Below, piece by piece: positions 1 through 7,560 of a stretch of DNA of 64,000 bases. The number at the start of each line of letters is the position of its first letter. Positions within the stretch are counted from its first letter, which is position 1. The stretch lies in NCBI RefSeq assembly GCF_020026895.1, contig NZ_JAINZW010000002.1, positions 620,001 through 684,000 of the forward strand, in the 5' to 3' direction. The position numbers and the translations under genes were made by a program. The notes under the pieces are model-generated. The model did not search any database. It had not been told where the DNA came from and worked only from the letters and a program-made list of their open reading frames with translations. This DNA is from Novilysobacter selenitireducens (GTDB taxonomy: Bacteria; Pseudomonadota; Gammaproteobacteria; Xanthomonadales; Xanthomonadaceae).

Positions 1-1436
1 ATGTCGAACGACACCTCCACCTGCGGCATGCCGCGCGGTGCCGCCTCGATGCCGGTGAGGTCGAAGCGCGCCAGCGACTTGTTGTAGCGGGCCTGTTCGC
101 GCTCACCCTGCAGCACGTGCACCGTCACGGCGGACTGGTTGTCCTCGGCGGTGGAGAAGGTCTGCGAGGCCTTGGTCGGCACCGTGGTGTTCTTCTCGAT
201 GATCTTGGTGAACACGCCGCCCAGGGTTTCGATGCCCAGGCTCAGCGGGGTCACGTCCAGCAGCAGCACGTCCTTGACGTCGCCGGCCAGCACGCCGCCC
301 TGGATCGCGGCGCCGATGGCCACGGCCTCGTCCGGGTTGACGTCCTTGCGCGGCTCCTTGCCGAAGAACTCGCCCACCGCCTGCTGCACCTTCGGCATGC
401 GGGTCTGGCCACCGACCAGGATCACCTCGCTGATGTCGCTGGCACGCAGGCCGGCGTCATTGAGCGCGATGCGGCATGGCTCGATCGTCTTCTTGACTAG
501 GTCCTCGACCAGCGACTCGAGCTTGGCGCGGGTCAGCTTGATGTTGAGGTGCTTCGGGCCCGTTGCGTCGGCGGTGACGTACGGCAGGTTGACGTCGGTC
601 TGCTGGCTGGAGGACAGCTCGATCTTGGCGCGCTCGGCGGCGTCCTTCAGGCGCTGCAGGGCCAGCGGGTCCTTGCGCAGGTCGATGCCCTGCTCGCGCT
701 GGAACTCCTCCACGAGGTAATCGATGACGCGCTTGTCGAAGTCCTCGCCACCCAGGAACGTGTCGCCGTTGGTGCTGAGCACCTCGACCTGCATTTCGTC
801 GTCGACCGAGGCGATCTCGATGATCGACACGTCGAACGTGCCGCCGCCCAGGTCGTACACGGCCACCTTGCGGTCGCCGCCCTTCTTGTCCATGCCGTAG
901 GCCAGCGCGGCCGCGGTCGGCTCGTTGATGATGCGCTTGACCTCAAGGCCGGCGATCTTGCCCGCGTCCTTGGTGGCCTGGCGCTGCGAATCGTTGAAGT
1001 ACGCCGGCACGGTGATGACCGCCTCAGTGACGGTCTCGCCCAGGTAGGCCTCGGCGGTCTTCTTCATCTTGGCCAGCACTTCGGCCGAGATCTGCTGCGG
1101 CGCCATCTTCTTGCCGTCCTGGGTTGCGACCCAGGCATCGCCGTTCTCGTGCTGGACGATGCTGTACGGCACCAGGTCCAGGTCCTTCTGCACTTCGGCG
1201 TCGGTGAACTTTCGGCCGATCAGGCGCTTCACCGCGAAGAAGGTGTTCTTGGGGTTGGTGACGGCCTGGCGCTTGGCCGACGCGCCAACCAGCACTTCGC
1301 CGTCCTTGGTGTAGGCGACGATGGACGGGGTGGTGCGGTCGCCCTCCGCGTTCTCGATGACGCGGGCCTTGCCGCCTTCCATGATCGCCACGCACGAATT
1401 GGTCGTGCCCAGGTCGATGCCGATGATCTTGCCCAT
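1..1436 (-). CDS. dnaK: Chaperone protein DnaK (Hsp70), C-terminus cut by window edge
   Basis: ATP-dependent Hsp70 chaperone that folds cytoplasmic clients with GrpE and DnaJ. About 478 residues are visible. The protein starts [14 protein letters not shown], the Hsp70 phosphate-1 signature, with the second signature [11 protein letters not shown] near residue 195 and the [11 protein letters not shown] segment near 340. The start of the substrate-binding domain ([14 protein letters not shown]) is present, and the helical lid lies beyond base 1. The ATG at 1434-1436 has a GGGAG ribosome site 8 nt upstream. It is last of hrcA-grpE-dnaK, 122 bp after grpE, and that gap holds a sigma-32-like promoter (1497-1524). 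dnaJ would be expected just outside the window. Identification is certain; only the end is missing. Confidence 0.98.
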   Translation of the reverse strand, partial: MGKIIGIDLGTTNSCVAIMEGGKARVIENAEGDRTTPSIVAYTKDGEVLVGASAKRQAVTNPKNTFFAVKRLIGRKFTDAEVQKDLDLVPYSIVQHENGDAWVATQDGKKMAPQQISAEVLAKMKKTAEAYLGETVTEAVITVPAYFNDSQRQATKDAGKIAGLEVKRIINEPTAAALAYGMDKKGGDRKVAVYDLGGGTFDVSIIEIASVDDEMQVEVLSTNGDTFLGGEDFDKRVIDYLVEEFQREQGIDLRKDPLALQRLKDAAERAKIELSSSQQTDVNLPYVTADATGPKHLNIKLTRAKLESLVEDLVKKTIEPCRIALNDAGLRASDISEVILVGGQTRMPKVQQAVGEFFGKEPRKDVNPDEAVAIGAAIQGGVLAGDVKDVLLLDVTPLSLGIETLGGVFTKIIEKNTTVPTKASQTFSTAEDNQSAVTVHVLQGEREQARYNKSLARFDLTGIEAAPRGMPQVEVSFD

Positions 1437-1496
1437 GGTGGTGCTCCCTCTCGAATCTCTGGAATGTTTGGGGCGGCGGGGCCGCCGATGACCGCT

Positions 1497-1524
1497 ATCT
1501 GGGGGTCGTGCCCTGCCCTTCAAG
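1497..1524 (-). promoter_or_regulatory. Sigma-32-like heat-shock promoter upstream of dnaK
   Basis: Read on the minus strand the site is CTTGAAG, a 13-nt spacer, then CCCCAGAT. The known sigma-32 consensus is CTTGAAA, 13-15 nt, CCCCATnT. It lies about 60 nt before the dnaK ATG, inside the grpE-dnaK gap, so dnaK can probably be boosted independently of grpE. The -10 is less perfect than at the grpE site. Inferred from the motif only. Confidence 0.55.
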
Positions 1525-1558
1525 GGCCAAGGCACCGCGTACGGGGATGTGTGGCGCG

Positions 1559-2095
1559 TCAGTCCTGCTGGCTGACCACGACCAGTGCCGGACGCAGCAG
1601 GCGGTCGTTCAGCAGCCAGCCCTTCTGGTAGACCTGCACGACGTGCCCGGGCGCGTGCTCCTCGCTGGGCACCATGCTCATGGCCTGGTGGTGATCGGGA
1701 TTGAACGGCTGGCCCACCGGGTCGACCGGCACCAGGCCGTTGTCGGCGGTGACCTTGAGCAGCTGCCGCAGGGTCAGCTCCATGCCTTCGCGCAAGGCGC
1801 TGGCATCGCTGCCCGCCGCGCCGAGGCCGGCTTCCAGGCTGTCGATCACCGGCAACAGGTCGGCCAGCAGACGCTCGTTGGCGAAGCGCCGGGCGGAATC
1901 GCGCTCTCGCTCCAGCCGCTTGCGCTGGTTGTCGAGATCGGCGCGCTCGCGCAGCGCCTCCTCGCGTAAACGGGCCAGTTCGGCTTCGAGTTCGGCCGCC
2001 CGCGCCTTGTCGCTGGCATCGGAGGCGCCAGCCAGCGGCGCATCGTCCGCCTGCGGGTTTTCGTTGGGATCGATCGATGGTTCTTGATGGGTCAT
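1559..2095 (-). CDS. grpE: Nucleotide exchange factor GrpE
   Basis: Releases ADP from DnaK during the chaperone cycle. The protein is 178 residues, normal for the family. It has an acidic, disordered N-terminus, a long coiled coil (about 30-75, with the [12 protein letters not shown] stretch typical of GrpE) and a C-terminal beta domain containing [17 protein letters not shown] and ending with a typical hydrophobic strand. I chose the ATG at 2093-2095 (MTHQEPS) over an in-frame ATG at 2173, because the upstream stretch is not GrpE-like and overlaps a strong heat-shock promoter at 2147-2174. It lies between hrcA and dnaK. Confidence 0.96.
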   Translation of the reverse strand: MTHQEPSIDPNENPQADDAPLAGASDASDKARAAELEAELARLREEALRERADLDNQRKRLERERDSARRFANERLLADLLPVIDSLEAGLGAAGSDASALREGMELTLRQLLKVTADNGLVPVDPVGQPFNPDHHQAMSMVPSEEHAPGHVVQVYQKGWLLNDRLLRPALVVVSQQD

Positions 2096-2146
2096 GCCGG
2101 GCGGGTCCTGGGCCTGATGGACATGCGCGATGCGCGGGTGGCCCAG

Positions 2147-2174
2147 CAATGGGGGCAGCCCCCGGCGTTTCAAG
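2147..2174 (-). promoter_or_regulatory. Sigma-32 heat-shock promoter of grpE
   Basis: On the minus strand the site reads CTTGAAA, exactly 13 nt, then CCCCATTG, almost identical to the sigma-32 consensus. It is in the 106-bp hrcA-grpE gap, about 50 nt before the grpE start. It would let grpE-dnaK be induced by heat without hrcA. I saw no CIRCE inverted repeat here or upstream of hrcA or dnaK. Confidence 0.8.
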
Positions 2175-2201
2175 CGTCAGGCCGGATCGCGGCCCGGTCC
2201 G

Positions 2202-3254
2202 TCAGCGCGTCGACTGCGGTGCGAACGCCTCGCCCAGGACGCTGGCGGCCGCCTGCACCACCGGAATGACGCGCTGGTAGGCCATGCGCGTCGGGCCGAT
2301 CACCCCCAGCACGCCCAGCACCTGCCCGTCGGCCGCGTAGGGCGCGGTGACCAGCGACACACCCTCCAGCGGGGCGAGTCCGGTTTCCTCGCCGATGAAG
2401 ATCTGGACGCCGGGTGCGGACACCGTGCGCTCGAGCAACTGCAGGATTTCGCGCTTGCGGGCGAAGGCGTCGAACAACTCACGCAGGCGATCCACGTCCG
2501 ACAGCTCATTCAGGCCCATCAGCCGGGTCTGCCCGGCCAGCACCATGTCGTCGCCGCCCGGCGCCAACACCTGCTCGGCCAGTTCGACCGACCGCGCCAG
2601 CAACGCCTGCATCTCCGACTGCGCCGATCGCAGTTCGTGCACCAGCGTCGTCCGGATCTCCGCCACCGGGCGGCCTGCAAAGTGCGCGTTGAGGTAGTTG
2701 GCGACACGCTCCAGCTCGCCGCCCTCGAACTGCCGGCGGGTCTGGATGATGCGGTTCTGCACTTCGTTGTCGGCGAACACCACGATCGCCAGCACGCGTT
2801 CGTTGTCCACCGGCACGAAATCGATGCGCCGGAACGCGAACTGCTCGCGCCGCGGCACGCTGACCACGCCGACGAAATGCGTCATCGCCGACAGCAGCTC
2901 GGAGGCGCTGCCCAGCAACGCCTGGGTGCCCGAACCCGGCGGCAACTCGCTGCGCAGGCGCACCACTTCACCTTCCGGCAGCGGCTTGAGCTGCAGGAGG
3001 GAGTCGACGAACAGCCGGTAGCCCTGCGCGGTCGGCACCCGGCCGGCGGACGTGTGCGGCGCGGTCAGCAGGCCGGCGTCCTCGAGGTCGCACAGGATGT
3101 TGCGGATCGTCGCCGGACTCACGTCCAGCCCCGCGTGCCGGGCCAGCGTCTGCGAGCCCACCGGCTCGCCATCGCGGATATACCGGCCGATCAACGTGCG
3201 CAGCAATTGGCGCGCGCGTGGGTCCTGGCTGGGGTCGGCTGGGGTGCGAGGCAT
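2202..3254 (-). CDS. hrcA: Heat-inducible transcription repressor HrcA
   Basis: DNA-binding repressor of heat-shock operons that recognises CIRCE inverted repeats. The protein is 350 residues, the usual length. It has an N-terminal winged helix (about 10-80: RQLLRTLIGRYIRDGEPVGS, then SPATIRNILCDLEDAGLL and TSAGRVPTAQGYR) and a C-terminal GAF-like domain containing VGVVSVPRR and the closing IGPTRMAYQRVIPVV motif. It is first of hrcA-grpE-dnaK and is transcribed away from recN with 93 bp between the starts. No CIRCE element was seen near any of the three genes, so in this organism HrcA probably acts elsewhere (inference; groESL is the usual target). Confidence 0.97.
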   Translation of the reverse strand: MPRTPADPSQDPRARQLLRTLIGRYIRDGEPVGSQTLARHAGLDVSPATIRNILCDLEDAGLLTAPHTSAGRVPTAQGYRLFVDSLLQLKPLPEGEVVRLRSELPPGSGTQALLGSASELLSAMTHFVGVVSVPRREQFAFRRIDFVPVDNERVLAIVVFADNEVQNRIIQTRRQFEGGELERVANYLNAHFAGRPVAEIRTTLVHELRSAQSEMQALLARSVELAEQVLAPGGDDMVLAGQTRLMGLNELSDVDRLRELFDAFARKREILQLLERTVSAPGVQIFIGEETGLAPLEGVSLVTAPYAADGQVLGVLGVIGPTRMAYQRVIPVVQAAASVLGEAFAPQSTR

Positions 3255-3261
3255 GCCCCGG

Positions 3262-3290
3262 ATATAAGGGGGCGGGACGGACGACGCAAG
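3262..3290 (-). promoter_or_regulatory. Candidate promoter of hrcA
   Basis: On the minus strand TTGCGT is followed after 16 nt by TTATAT, a fair sigma-70 match. The same bases read CTTGCGT, 12 nt, CCCCTTAT, a weaker sigma-32 match. The -10 ends 7 nt before the ATG, so the transcript would be leaderless or nearly so. Both readings are inferences from the motif. Confidence 0.4.
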
Positions 3291-3347
3291 TCGCGGGCCA
3301 TGCAGCGGATCGCCCTGTGCGACGCACGCCCCTTAGAATCCGCACCC

Positions 3348-5027
3348 ATGCTGACCCACCTCGCGCTCAAGGATTTCGCCGTCGTCCAGTCCGCCGAGCT
3401 GGCGTTTGGACCCGGCCTGACCGTGATCTCAGGCGAAACCGGCGCCGGTAAATCGCTGCTGGTCGATGCCCTCGGCCTGCTGTCGGGCCTGCGCGCCGAC
3501 AGTGGCGTGGTACGCCACGGGGCGAGCCGGGCGGAACTGGTTGCTGAGTTTTCGCTCGCCGACGCGCAGCCGGCCACCGACTGGCTCCGCGAAAATGCAC
3601 TGGACGAGGACGGCGACGACGGCCGCCACTGCCAGGTACGCCGCGTGGTCCGTGCCGACGGCGGGTCGCGGACATGGATCAACGGCCGCCCCGTCACGGT
3701 CGGCCAGCTTGCCGAACTGGCTTCGCATCTGGTCGAAATCCACGGCCAGCACGAGCACCAGGCCCTGCTCTCGCGCCCCAGCCAGCTCGCGCTGCTCGAT
3801 GCCTACGCGCGCAACGACGCCGAACGGCGCGCCGTCGCCGAGGCCGCGGGCCGCTGGTCGGACCTGCTGGCCGAGCGCGAGCGCCTCACCGCCCAGGGCG
3901 ATGTCTCCGACCGGATCGGCTGGCTCGAACACCAGCATGCCGAACTGGAACGGGAGACCCTCGACGCCGACAGCCTCGCGCAGCTGAGCATCGACCACCG
4001 TCGCAGCGCGCATGCGGCCGGTCTGCTGGAGGCGTGCGAGCGCGCATTCGCGGTCATGGACGGCGACGAGGGGCCATCGATCACCCGCGCGCTGCGGCAG
4101 GCGCGGGACACGCTGCAGCGGGTCGCCGAGCACGAGCCGCGGCTCAACGAGGTCGACACGATGCTCGACAACGCGGCCATCCAGCTGGACGAAGCGGCTG
4201 TGCTGCTTGACCGCATCCGCGGCGACCTGGACCTCGACCCACAGGCGCTGGAGGCGCTGGAGCAGCGCATGGGCCGCCTGCATGAGCTGGCGCGCAAGCA
4301 TCGGGTGACGCCCGAGCAACTGGCGGCCAAGCGCGATGAGATCGCCACCGAACTCGAAGCGCTGCGCGGCGCGGACGAGCGCCTGCAGGGCCTCGACGCC
4401 GACATCGCTGCGGCAACGCGTGCCTGGCAGGCGGCCGCCGAGGTGCTCGGTGCGACCCGCCGTGATGCCGCCCGCCGACTGTCATCGGACACCTCGGCAT
4501 TGATCGCCGAGCTGGGCATGGGTGGCGGCGCATTCGACGTTGTGCTGGAGGTACTGGAGACGGTCCGCCCGGACCCGCAGGGCGCCGAACGCGTGGAGTT
4601 CATGGTGGCCGCCAACCCCGGCCAGCCGCCGCGCCCGCTGCGCAAGGTCGCCTCGGGTGGCGAGTTGTCGCGTATTTCGCTGGCGATCGAAGTCGCCGCA
4701 CTCGGCCTGGATGCCGTACCGACGATGGTGTTCGACGAGGTGGACTCGGGCATCGGCGGCGCCGTGGCCGACATCGTCGGACAGAAGCTGCGTGCACTCG
4801 GCGAGCGACGCCAGGTGCTGTGCGTCACCCACCTGCCGCAGGTGGCCGCGCAGGGCCACGCGCATTACCGGGTCAGCAAGTCCGCCAGTGACGGCGTCAC
4901 CCAGAGCGAAGTCCAGGCCCTGGGCGCGAAGCAGCGCCAGGACGAGTTGGCACGCATGCTGGGCGGTGTGGAGATGACCCGCGAGGCCCGGGCCGCCGCG
5001 CGCCGCCTGTTGAGCGACGCCGGCTGA
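3348..5027 (+). CDS. recN: DNA repair protein RecN
   Basis: SMC-like ATPase that acts on double-strand breaks in recombinational repair. The protein is 559 residues, the family's normal length. The Walker A is GETGAGKS near residue 30. A long coiled-coil middle (about 160-370) follows, then a C-terminal ABC half with the signature SGGELSR and Walker B VFDEVDSGIGG. The ATG at 3348 gives MLTHLALKDFAVV, the standard RecN N-terminus; the frame stays open far upstream, but that part is antisense to hrcA. It is divergent from hrcA and convergent with fur. I found no LexA box matching the one at lexA upstream of it. Confidence 0.97.
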   Translation: MLTHLALKDFAVVQSAELAFGPGLTVISGETGAGKSLLVDALGLLSGLRADSGVVRHGASRAELVAEFSLADAQPATDWLRENALDEDGDDGRHCQVRRVVRADGGSRTWINGRPVTVGQLAELASHLVEIHGQHEHQALLSRPSQLALLDAYARNDAERRAVAEAAGRWSDLLAERERLTAQGDVSDRIGWLEHQHAELERETLDADSLAQLSIDHRRSAHAAGLLEACERAFAVMDGDEGPSITRALRQARDTLQRVAEHEPRLNEVDTMLDNAAIQLDEAAVLLDRIRGDLDLDPQALEALEQRMGRLHELARKHRVTPEQLAAKRDEIATELEALRGADERLQGLDADIAAATRAWQAAAEVLGATRRDAARRLSSDTSALIAELGMGGGAFDVVLEVLETVRPDPQGAERVEFMVAANPGQPPRPLRKVASGGELSRISLAIEVAALGLDAVPTMVFDEVDSGIGGAVADIVGQKLRALGERRQVLCVTHLPQVAAQGHAHYRVSKSASDGVTQSEVQALGAKQRQDELARMLGGVEMTREARAAARRLLSDAG

Positions 5028-5075
5028 CGGCACGAGGAGGGGCGGTTCGAAACACGCCCCGCGGATCTCGAACGG

Positions 5076-5477
5076 TCAGCGCTTCTTGCGTACGTAGAGC
5101 ACCAGCGAGTGCTCTTCGATCTCATAGCCGTGCTTGGCGGCGATCTTGCGCTGCAGCTCTTCGATCTCCGCGCTTTCGAACTCGATGATCTTGCCCGAGT
5201 CGATGTCCACCATGTGGTCGTGGTGGTGGCCGCGGTCCAGTTCGTACACCGACTGCCCCGACTCGAAGTTGTGCTTGAGCACAAGGCCGGCGGACACGAA
5301 CTGGGTCAGCACGCGATAGACCGTCGCCAGGCCGATGTCCTCCCCCTTCTCCAGCAGGCGCCGGTAGATGTCCTCCGCCGTCATATGGTGGGACTTGGTG
5401 CCCTCCAGCAACTCGAGGATGCGCAGGCGCGGGTGCGTCACCTTGAGGCCGACGTTGCGCAGGTCTTGGGATTCCAT
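5076..5477 (-). CDS. fur: Ferric uptake regulator Fur
   Basis: Iron-sensing repressor that binds Fur boxes when loaded with Fe(II). The protein is 133 residues. The N-terminal winged helix (about 1-80: KVTHPRLRILELL, then GLATVYRVLTQFVSAGLV) is followed by the metal-binding region ELDRGHHHDHM. The start at 5475-5477 (MESQDLRN) is the only sensible one. The protein has no cysteine at all, so the CxxC structural-zinc site of E. coli Fur is absent; HHDHM is followed by VDIDSGK where E. coli has a cysteine pair. It is divergent from bamE across 198 bp, the omlA-fur arrangement known in Xanthomonas. Confidence 0.96.
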   Translation of the reverse strand: MESQDLRNVGLKVTHPRLRILELLEGTKSHHMTAEDIYRRLLEKGEDIGLATVYRVLTQFVSAGLVLKHNFESGQSVYELDRGHHHDHMVDIDSGKIIEFESAEIEELQRKIAAKHGYEIEEHSLVLYVRKKR

Positions 5478-5675
5478 GGCGAAGTTCCTGGGAAGGTCGT
5501 CAGGGAGCGCGCGGAAAGCTCGCGTCCGGATGGGAGGATGGCCGCCGCCAGTGGATGCCGGCAAGCAACGCGGTGGCCGTGCCCGAATGCCGCGTGAATG
5601 CGGGACCGGCAGCGGCCTCGCGCCGGGTCGCCAGTGTATCATCGGCCGGTCTTTCGCCCTGCCGTGAAAAACCGA

Positions 5676-6056
5676 ATGCGCAAGCTGCTCCTCGTCCTTC
5701 TCGTCGCCGCCTTCACCGCAGGCTGCGGCATCGTCTACCGCCAGCCGATCTACCAGGGCAACCTGCTGGAGAAGACCAACGTCGACCAGTTGCAGGTCGG
5801 CATGGGCAAGCCGCAGGTGATCGCGCTGCTGGGCAGCCCGTCGGTTACCGACCCGTTCCACCACGACCGCTGGGACTACACCGCGAGCCAGCGCACCGAC
5901 CGCCTGGGCCGGACCGAGGTGAAGAACCTCACGCTGTGGTTCGAGAACGATGCGCTGGCGCGCTGGGAAGGTGATTACTTCCCGGAGCAAGACGAGGAAA
6001 TCGCGCGCAACTCCGTCAGGCAGTTCGGCCGCAACCTGGCCCGCGAGAAGAATTGA
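5676..6056 (+). CDS. bamE: Outer membrane assembly lipoprotein BamE (OmlA/SmpA)
   Basis: Lipoprotein of the BAM complex that inserts beta-barrel proteins into the outer membrane. The protein is 126 residues. It has a lipoprotein signal (about 1-18, ending FTAGC, cysteine near 18) followed by the SmpA/OmlA domain with YRQPIYQGNLL, VGMGKPQVIALLGSPSV and the DRWDYT strand. I chose the ATG at 5676; an in-frame GTG at 5664 would add four residues. A TATCAT at 5637-5642 may be the -10, but no clear -35 is visible. It is divergent from fur and convergent with ratB. Confidence 0.94.
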   Translation: MRKLLLVLLVAAFTAGCGIVYRQPIYQGNLLEKTNVDQLQVGMGKPQVIALLGSPSVTDPFHHDRWDYTASQRTDRLGRTEVKNLTLWFENDALARWEGDYFPEQDEEIARNSVRQFGRNLAREKN

Positions 6057-6096
6057 GTCGAGGCCGCTGGGCCCGCGATTCCTGCTGTATTCCAAC

Positions 6097-6360
6097 TCAA
6101 CGCCGCGCGCGGTCCTGCGCGCGGCGTCGCCGTGCGTCCTTGGGGTCGGCCTGCAACGGACGCAGCAGTTCGACGCGGTCGCCGTCACGTAACGCGGTAT
6201 CGGGATCGGCGCGCTCGCCGTAGATGGCCACACCCGTACATGCCGGGTCTCCATCCATTGCGGCCGCCTTCAGTGCATCGCTGACCGTCGCACCATTCGG
6301 CACCTCGACTTCGACACTCTCGAAGCGACCGGGCCACGCGCGGATCACGGCAACCCTCAT
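6097..6360 (-). CDS. RnfH family ubiquitin-like protein (RatB)
   Basis: Small beta-grasp protein of the RnfH family (UPF0125), 87 residues, of uncertain biochemical role; it is the usual partner of RatA. The core MRVAVIRAWPGRFESVEVEVPNG, TVSDAL, VAIYGERADPDTALRDGDRVELLRPL is typical. The tail is basic (DARRRRAQDRARR). Its ATG overlaps the ratA stop as ATGA, so the two are translationally coupled. The 3' end carries a perfect 10-bp inverted repeat (6101-6110 and 6117-6126) that could act as a hairpin between this gene and convergent bamE. Confidence 0.88.
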   Translation of the reverse strand: MRVAVIRAWPGRFESVEVEVPNGATVSDALKAAAMDGDPACTGVAIYGERADPDTALRDGDRVELLRPLQADPKDARRRRAQDRARR

Positions 6361-6791
6361 TCCAGGTCTTCGCGGTCGGCGACGCGGACGAAGTCGTCGA
6401 CCATGCGGTCGGCCAGCGCCTGGAAGCCGATCGAAAACGCCGGCGACAGCAGCTTGACCGACGGCTCGAAGTCCAAGGTCAGCGTGACCTTGCAGGCGGA
6501 CTCGTCCAGCGCATGGAATTCCCACCGGCCGCCCAGTCGCCGGAAGGGGCCGTCGACCAGTTTCAGGTCGATGTGGTGTGGGGGGCTCAGCGTGTTTTCG
6601 GTGGTGAACCACGTCTTCAGTGCGCCCAACCCCAGGTCCAGCCGCGCCACCATGCGTGCCTCCCCTTCCTCCAGCACCTGGGCCGCGTGGCACCAGTCGA
6701 ATCGCCGCGGGTAGGCGGCCACGTCGTTGACCAGCGCGAACATACGGGCGGCGGAGTGTTCGACCAGGGCGGAGCGTCGGATCGTCGGCAT
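6357..6791 (-). CDS. ratA: RatA family START-domain protein
   Basis: Polyketide-cyclase/START fold protein of the RatA (YfjG/Coq10-like) family, 144 residues. E. coli RatA has been described as blocking 70S ribosome association, and Coq10 relatives bind ubiquinone; which role applies here cannot be read from sequence. Features are PTIRRSALVEHSAARMFALVNDVAAYPRRFDWC at the N-terminus and the C-terminal helix FSIGFQALADRMVDDFVRVA. I preferred the ATG at 6791 to an upstream in-frame start, because the extension is a low-complexity hydrophobic stretch running into the smpB start region. It is divergent from smpB and coupled to ratB. Confidence 0.9.
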   Translation of the reverse strand: MPTIRRSALVEHSAARMFALVNDVAAYPRRFDWCHAAQVLEEGEARMVARLDLGLGALKTWFTTENTLSPPHHIDLKLVDGPFRRLGGRWEFHALDESACKVTLTLDFEPSVKLLSPAFSIGFQALADRMVDDFVRVADREDLE

Positions 6792-6894
6792 CGTCAGGAG
6801 GCAGTCGGCTTGCAAAGTGGGCCACGTCGCCGGGACGACGCGACCGTAAAGGTTTTCCCTATGCCCGGTACCCGGCATCTGGGACAATGCCGCG

Positions 6895-7404
6895 ATGGCC
6901 AAGAACAGCAGCAACAAGGGCGGCAAGGATAAAGGAAAGGCCGCGGGCGGGACGATCGCGCTCAACAAGCGTGCCCGCCACGACTACCACCTGGAACAGC
7001 GCTTCGAGGCCGGCCTTGCGCTGCAGGGCTGGGAGATCAAGTCGATCCGGGCCGGGCGCGCCAACATCGGCGAGAGCTACGCGGTGATCCGCGACGGCGA
7101 GATGTTCCTGTTCGGGGCACAGATCACCCCGCTGATCTCGGCGTCCACCCACGTGGTGGCCGAGGAACGCCGCACCCGCAAGCTGCTGCTCCACCGCAAC
7201 GAGATCGACACGCTGATCGGCAAGGTGCAGCGCGATGGCTACACGGTCATCCCCACCGCCCTGTACTGGAAGGGCAACCGCATCAAGGCGGAGCTGGCGC
7301 TGGCCAAGGGCAAGCAGAGCCACGACAAGCGCGACGCCAGCAAGCAACGCGACTGGGCGCGCGAAAAGCAGCGCGTAATGCGGCAGCACAACAAGAATGC
7401 TTAG
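6895..7404 (+). CDS. smpB: SsrA-binding protein SmpB
   Basis: Binds tmRNA and brings it to stalled ribosomes for trans-translation. The protein is 169 residues. It has an OB-fold core (about 25-150) with [31 protein letters not shown] and [27 protein letters not shown], and a basic C-terminal tail ([20 protein letters not shown]) that enters the decoding centre. A longer Lys/Gly-rich N-terminus ([15 protein letters not shown]) precedes the core. Its partner RNA gene, ssrA, lies 2.5 kb downstream (9912), separated by a histidine kinase gene on the other strand. Confidence 0.97.
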   Translation: MAKNSSNKGGKDKGKAAGGTIALNKRARHDYHLEQRFEAGLALQGWEIKSIRAGRANIGESYAVIRDGEMFLFGAQITPLISASTHVVAEERRTRKLLLHRNEIDTLIGKVQRDGYTVIPTALYWKGNRIKAELALAKGKQSHDKRDASKQRDWAREKQRVMRQHNKNA

Positions 7405-7410
7405 CTCGAT

Positions 7411-7442
7411 TTAGGGACTAGAGACTAGAGGCTGGGGGCTGG
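7411..7442. repeat. Short degenerate direct repeat after smpB
   Basis: Just after the smpB stop lies a run of related 7-8 bp units: GGGACTA, GAGACTA, GAGGCTG, GGGGCTG. Similar degenerate GGGACTA/GGGGCTG-like strings occur between genes in this bacterial family (recollection, not checked). No function is proposed. Confidence 0.4.
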
Positions 7443-7560
7443 CATCCGTAGCACCGGAAATGCGGGCCACTGGCTGCGCGCGTCTGGCCACCCCTTCGAC
7501 GTGGAGTGTCCCCGACCCCGTTGAACCCCAGCCCCATACGGGCGTCATCGCGCGATGCCG

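Noticed and set aside
1437-3347. CIRCE element near hrcA, grpE or dnaK
   Set aside because: Neither TTAGCACTC nor its inverse half is present in the upstream regions.
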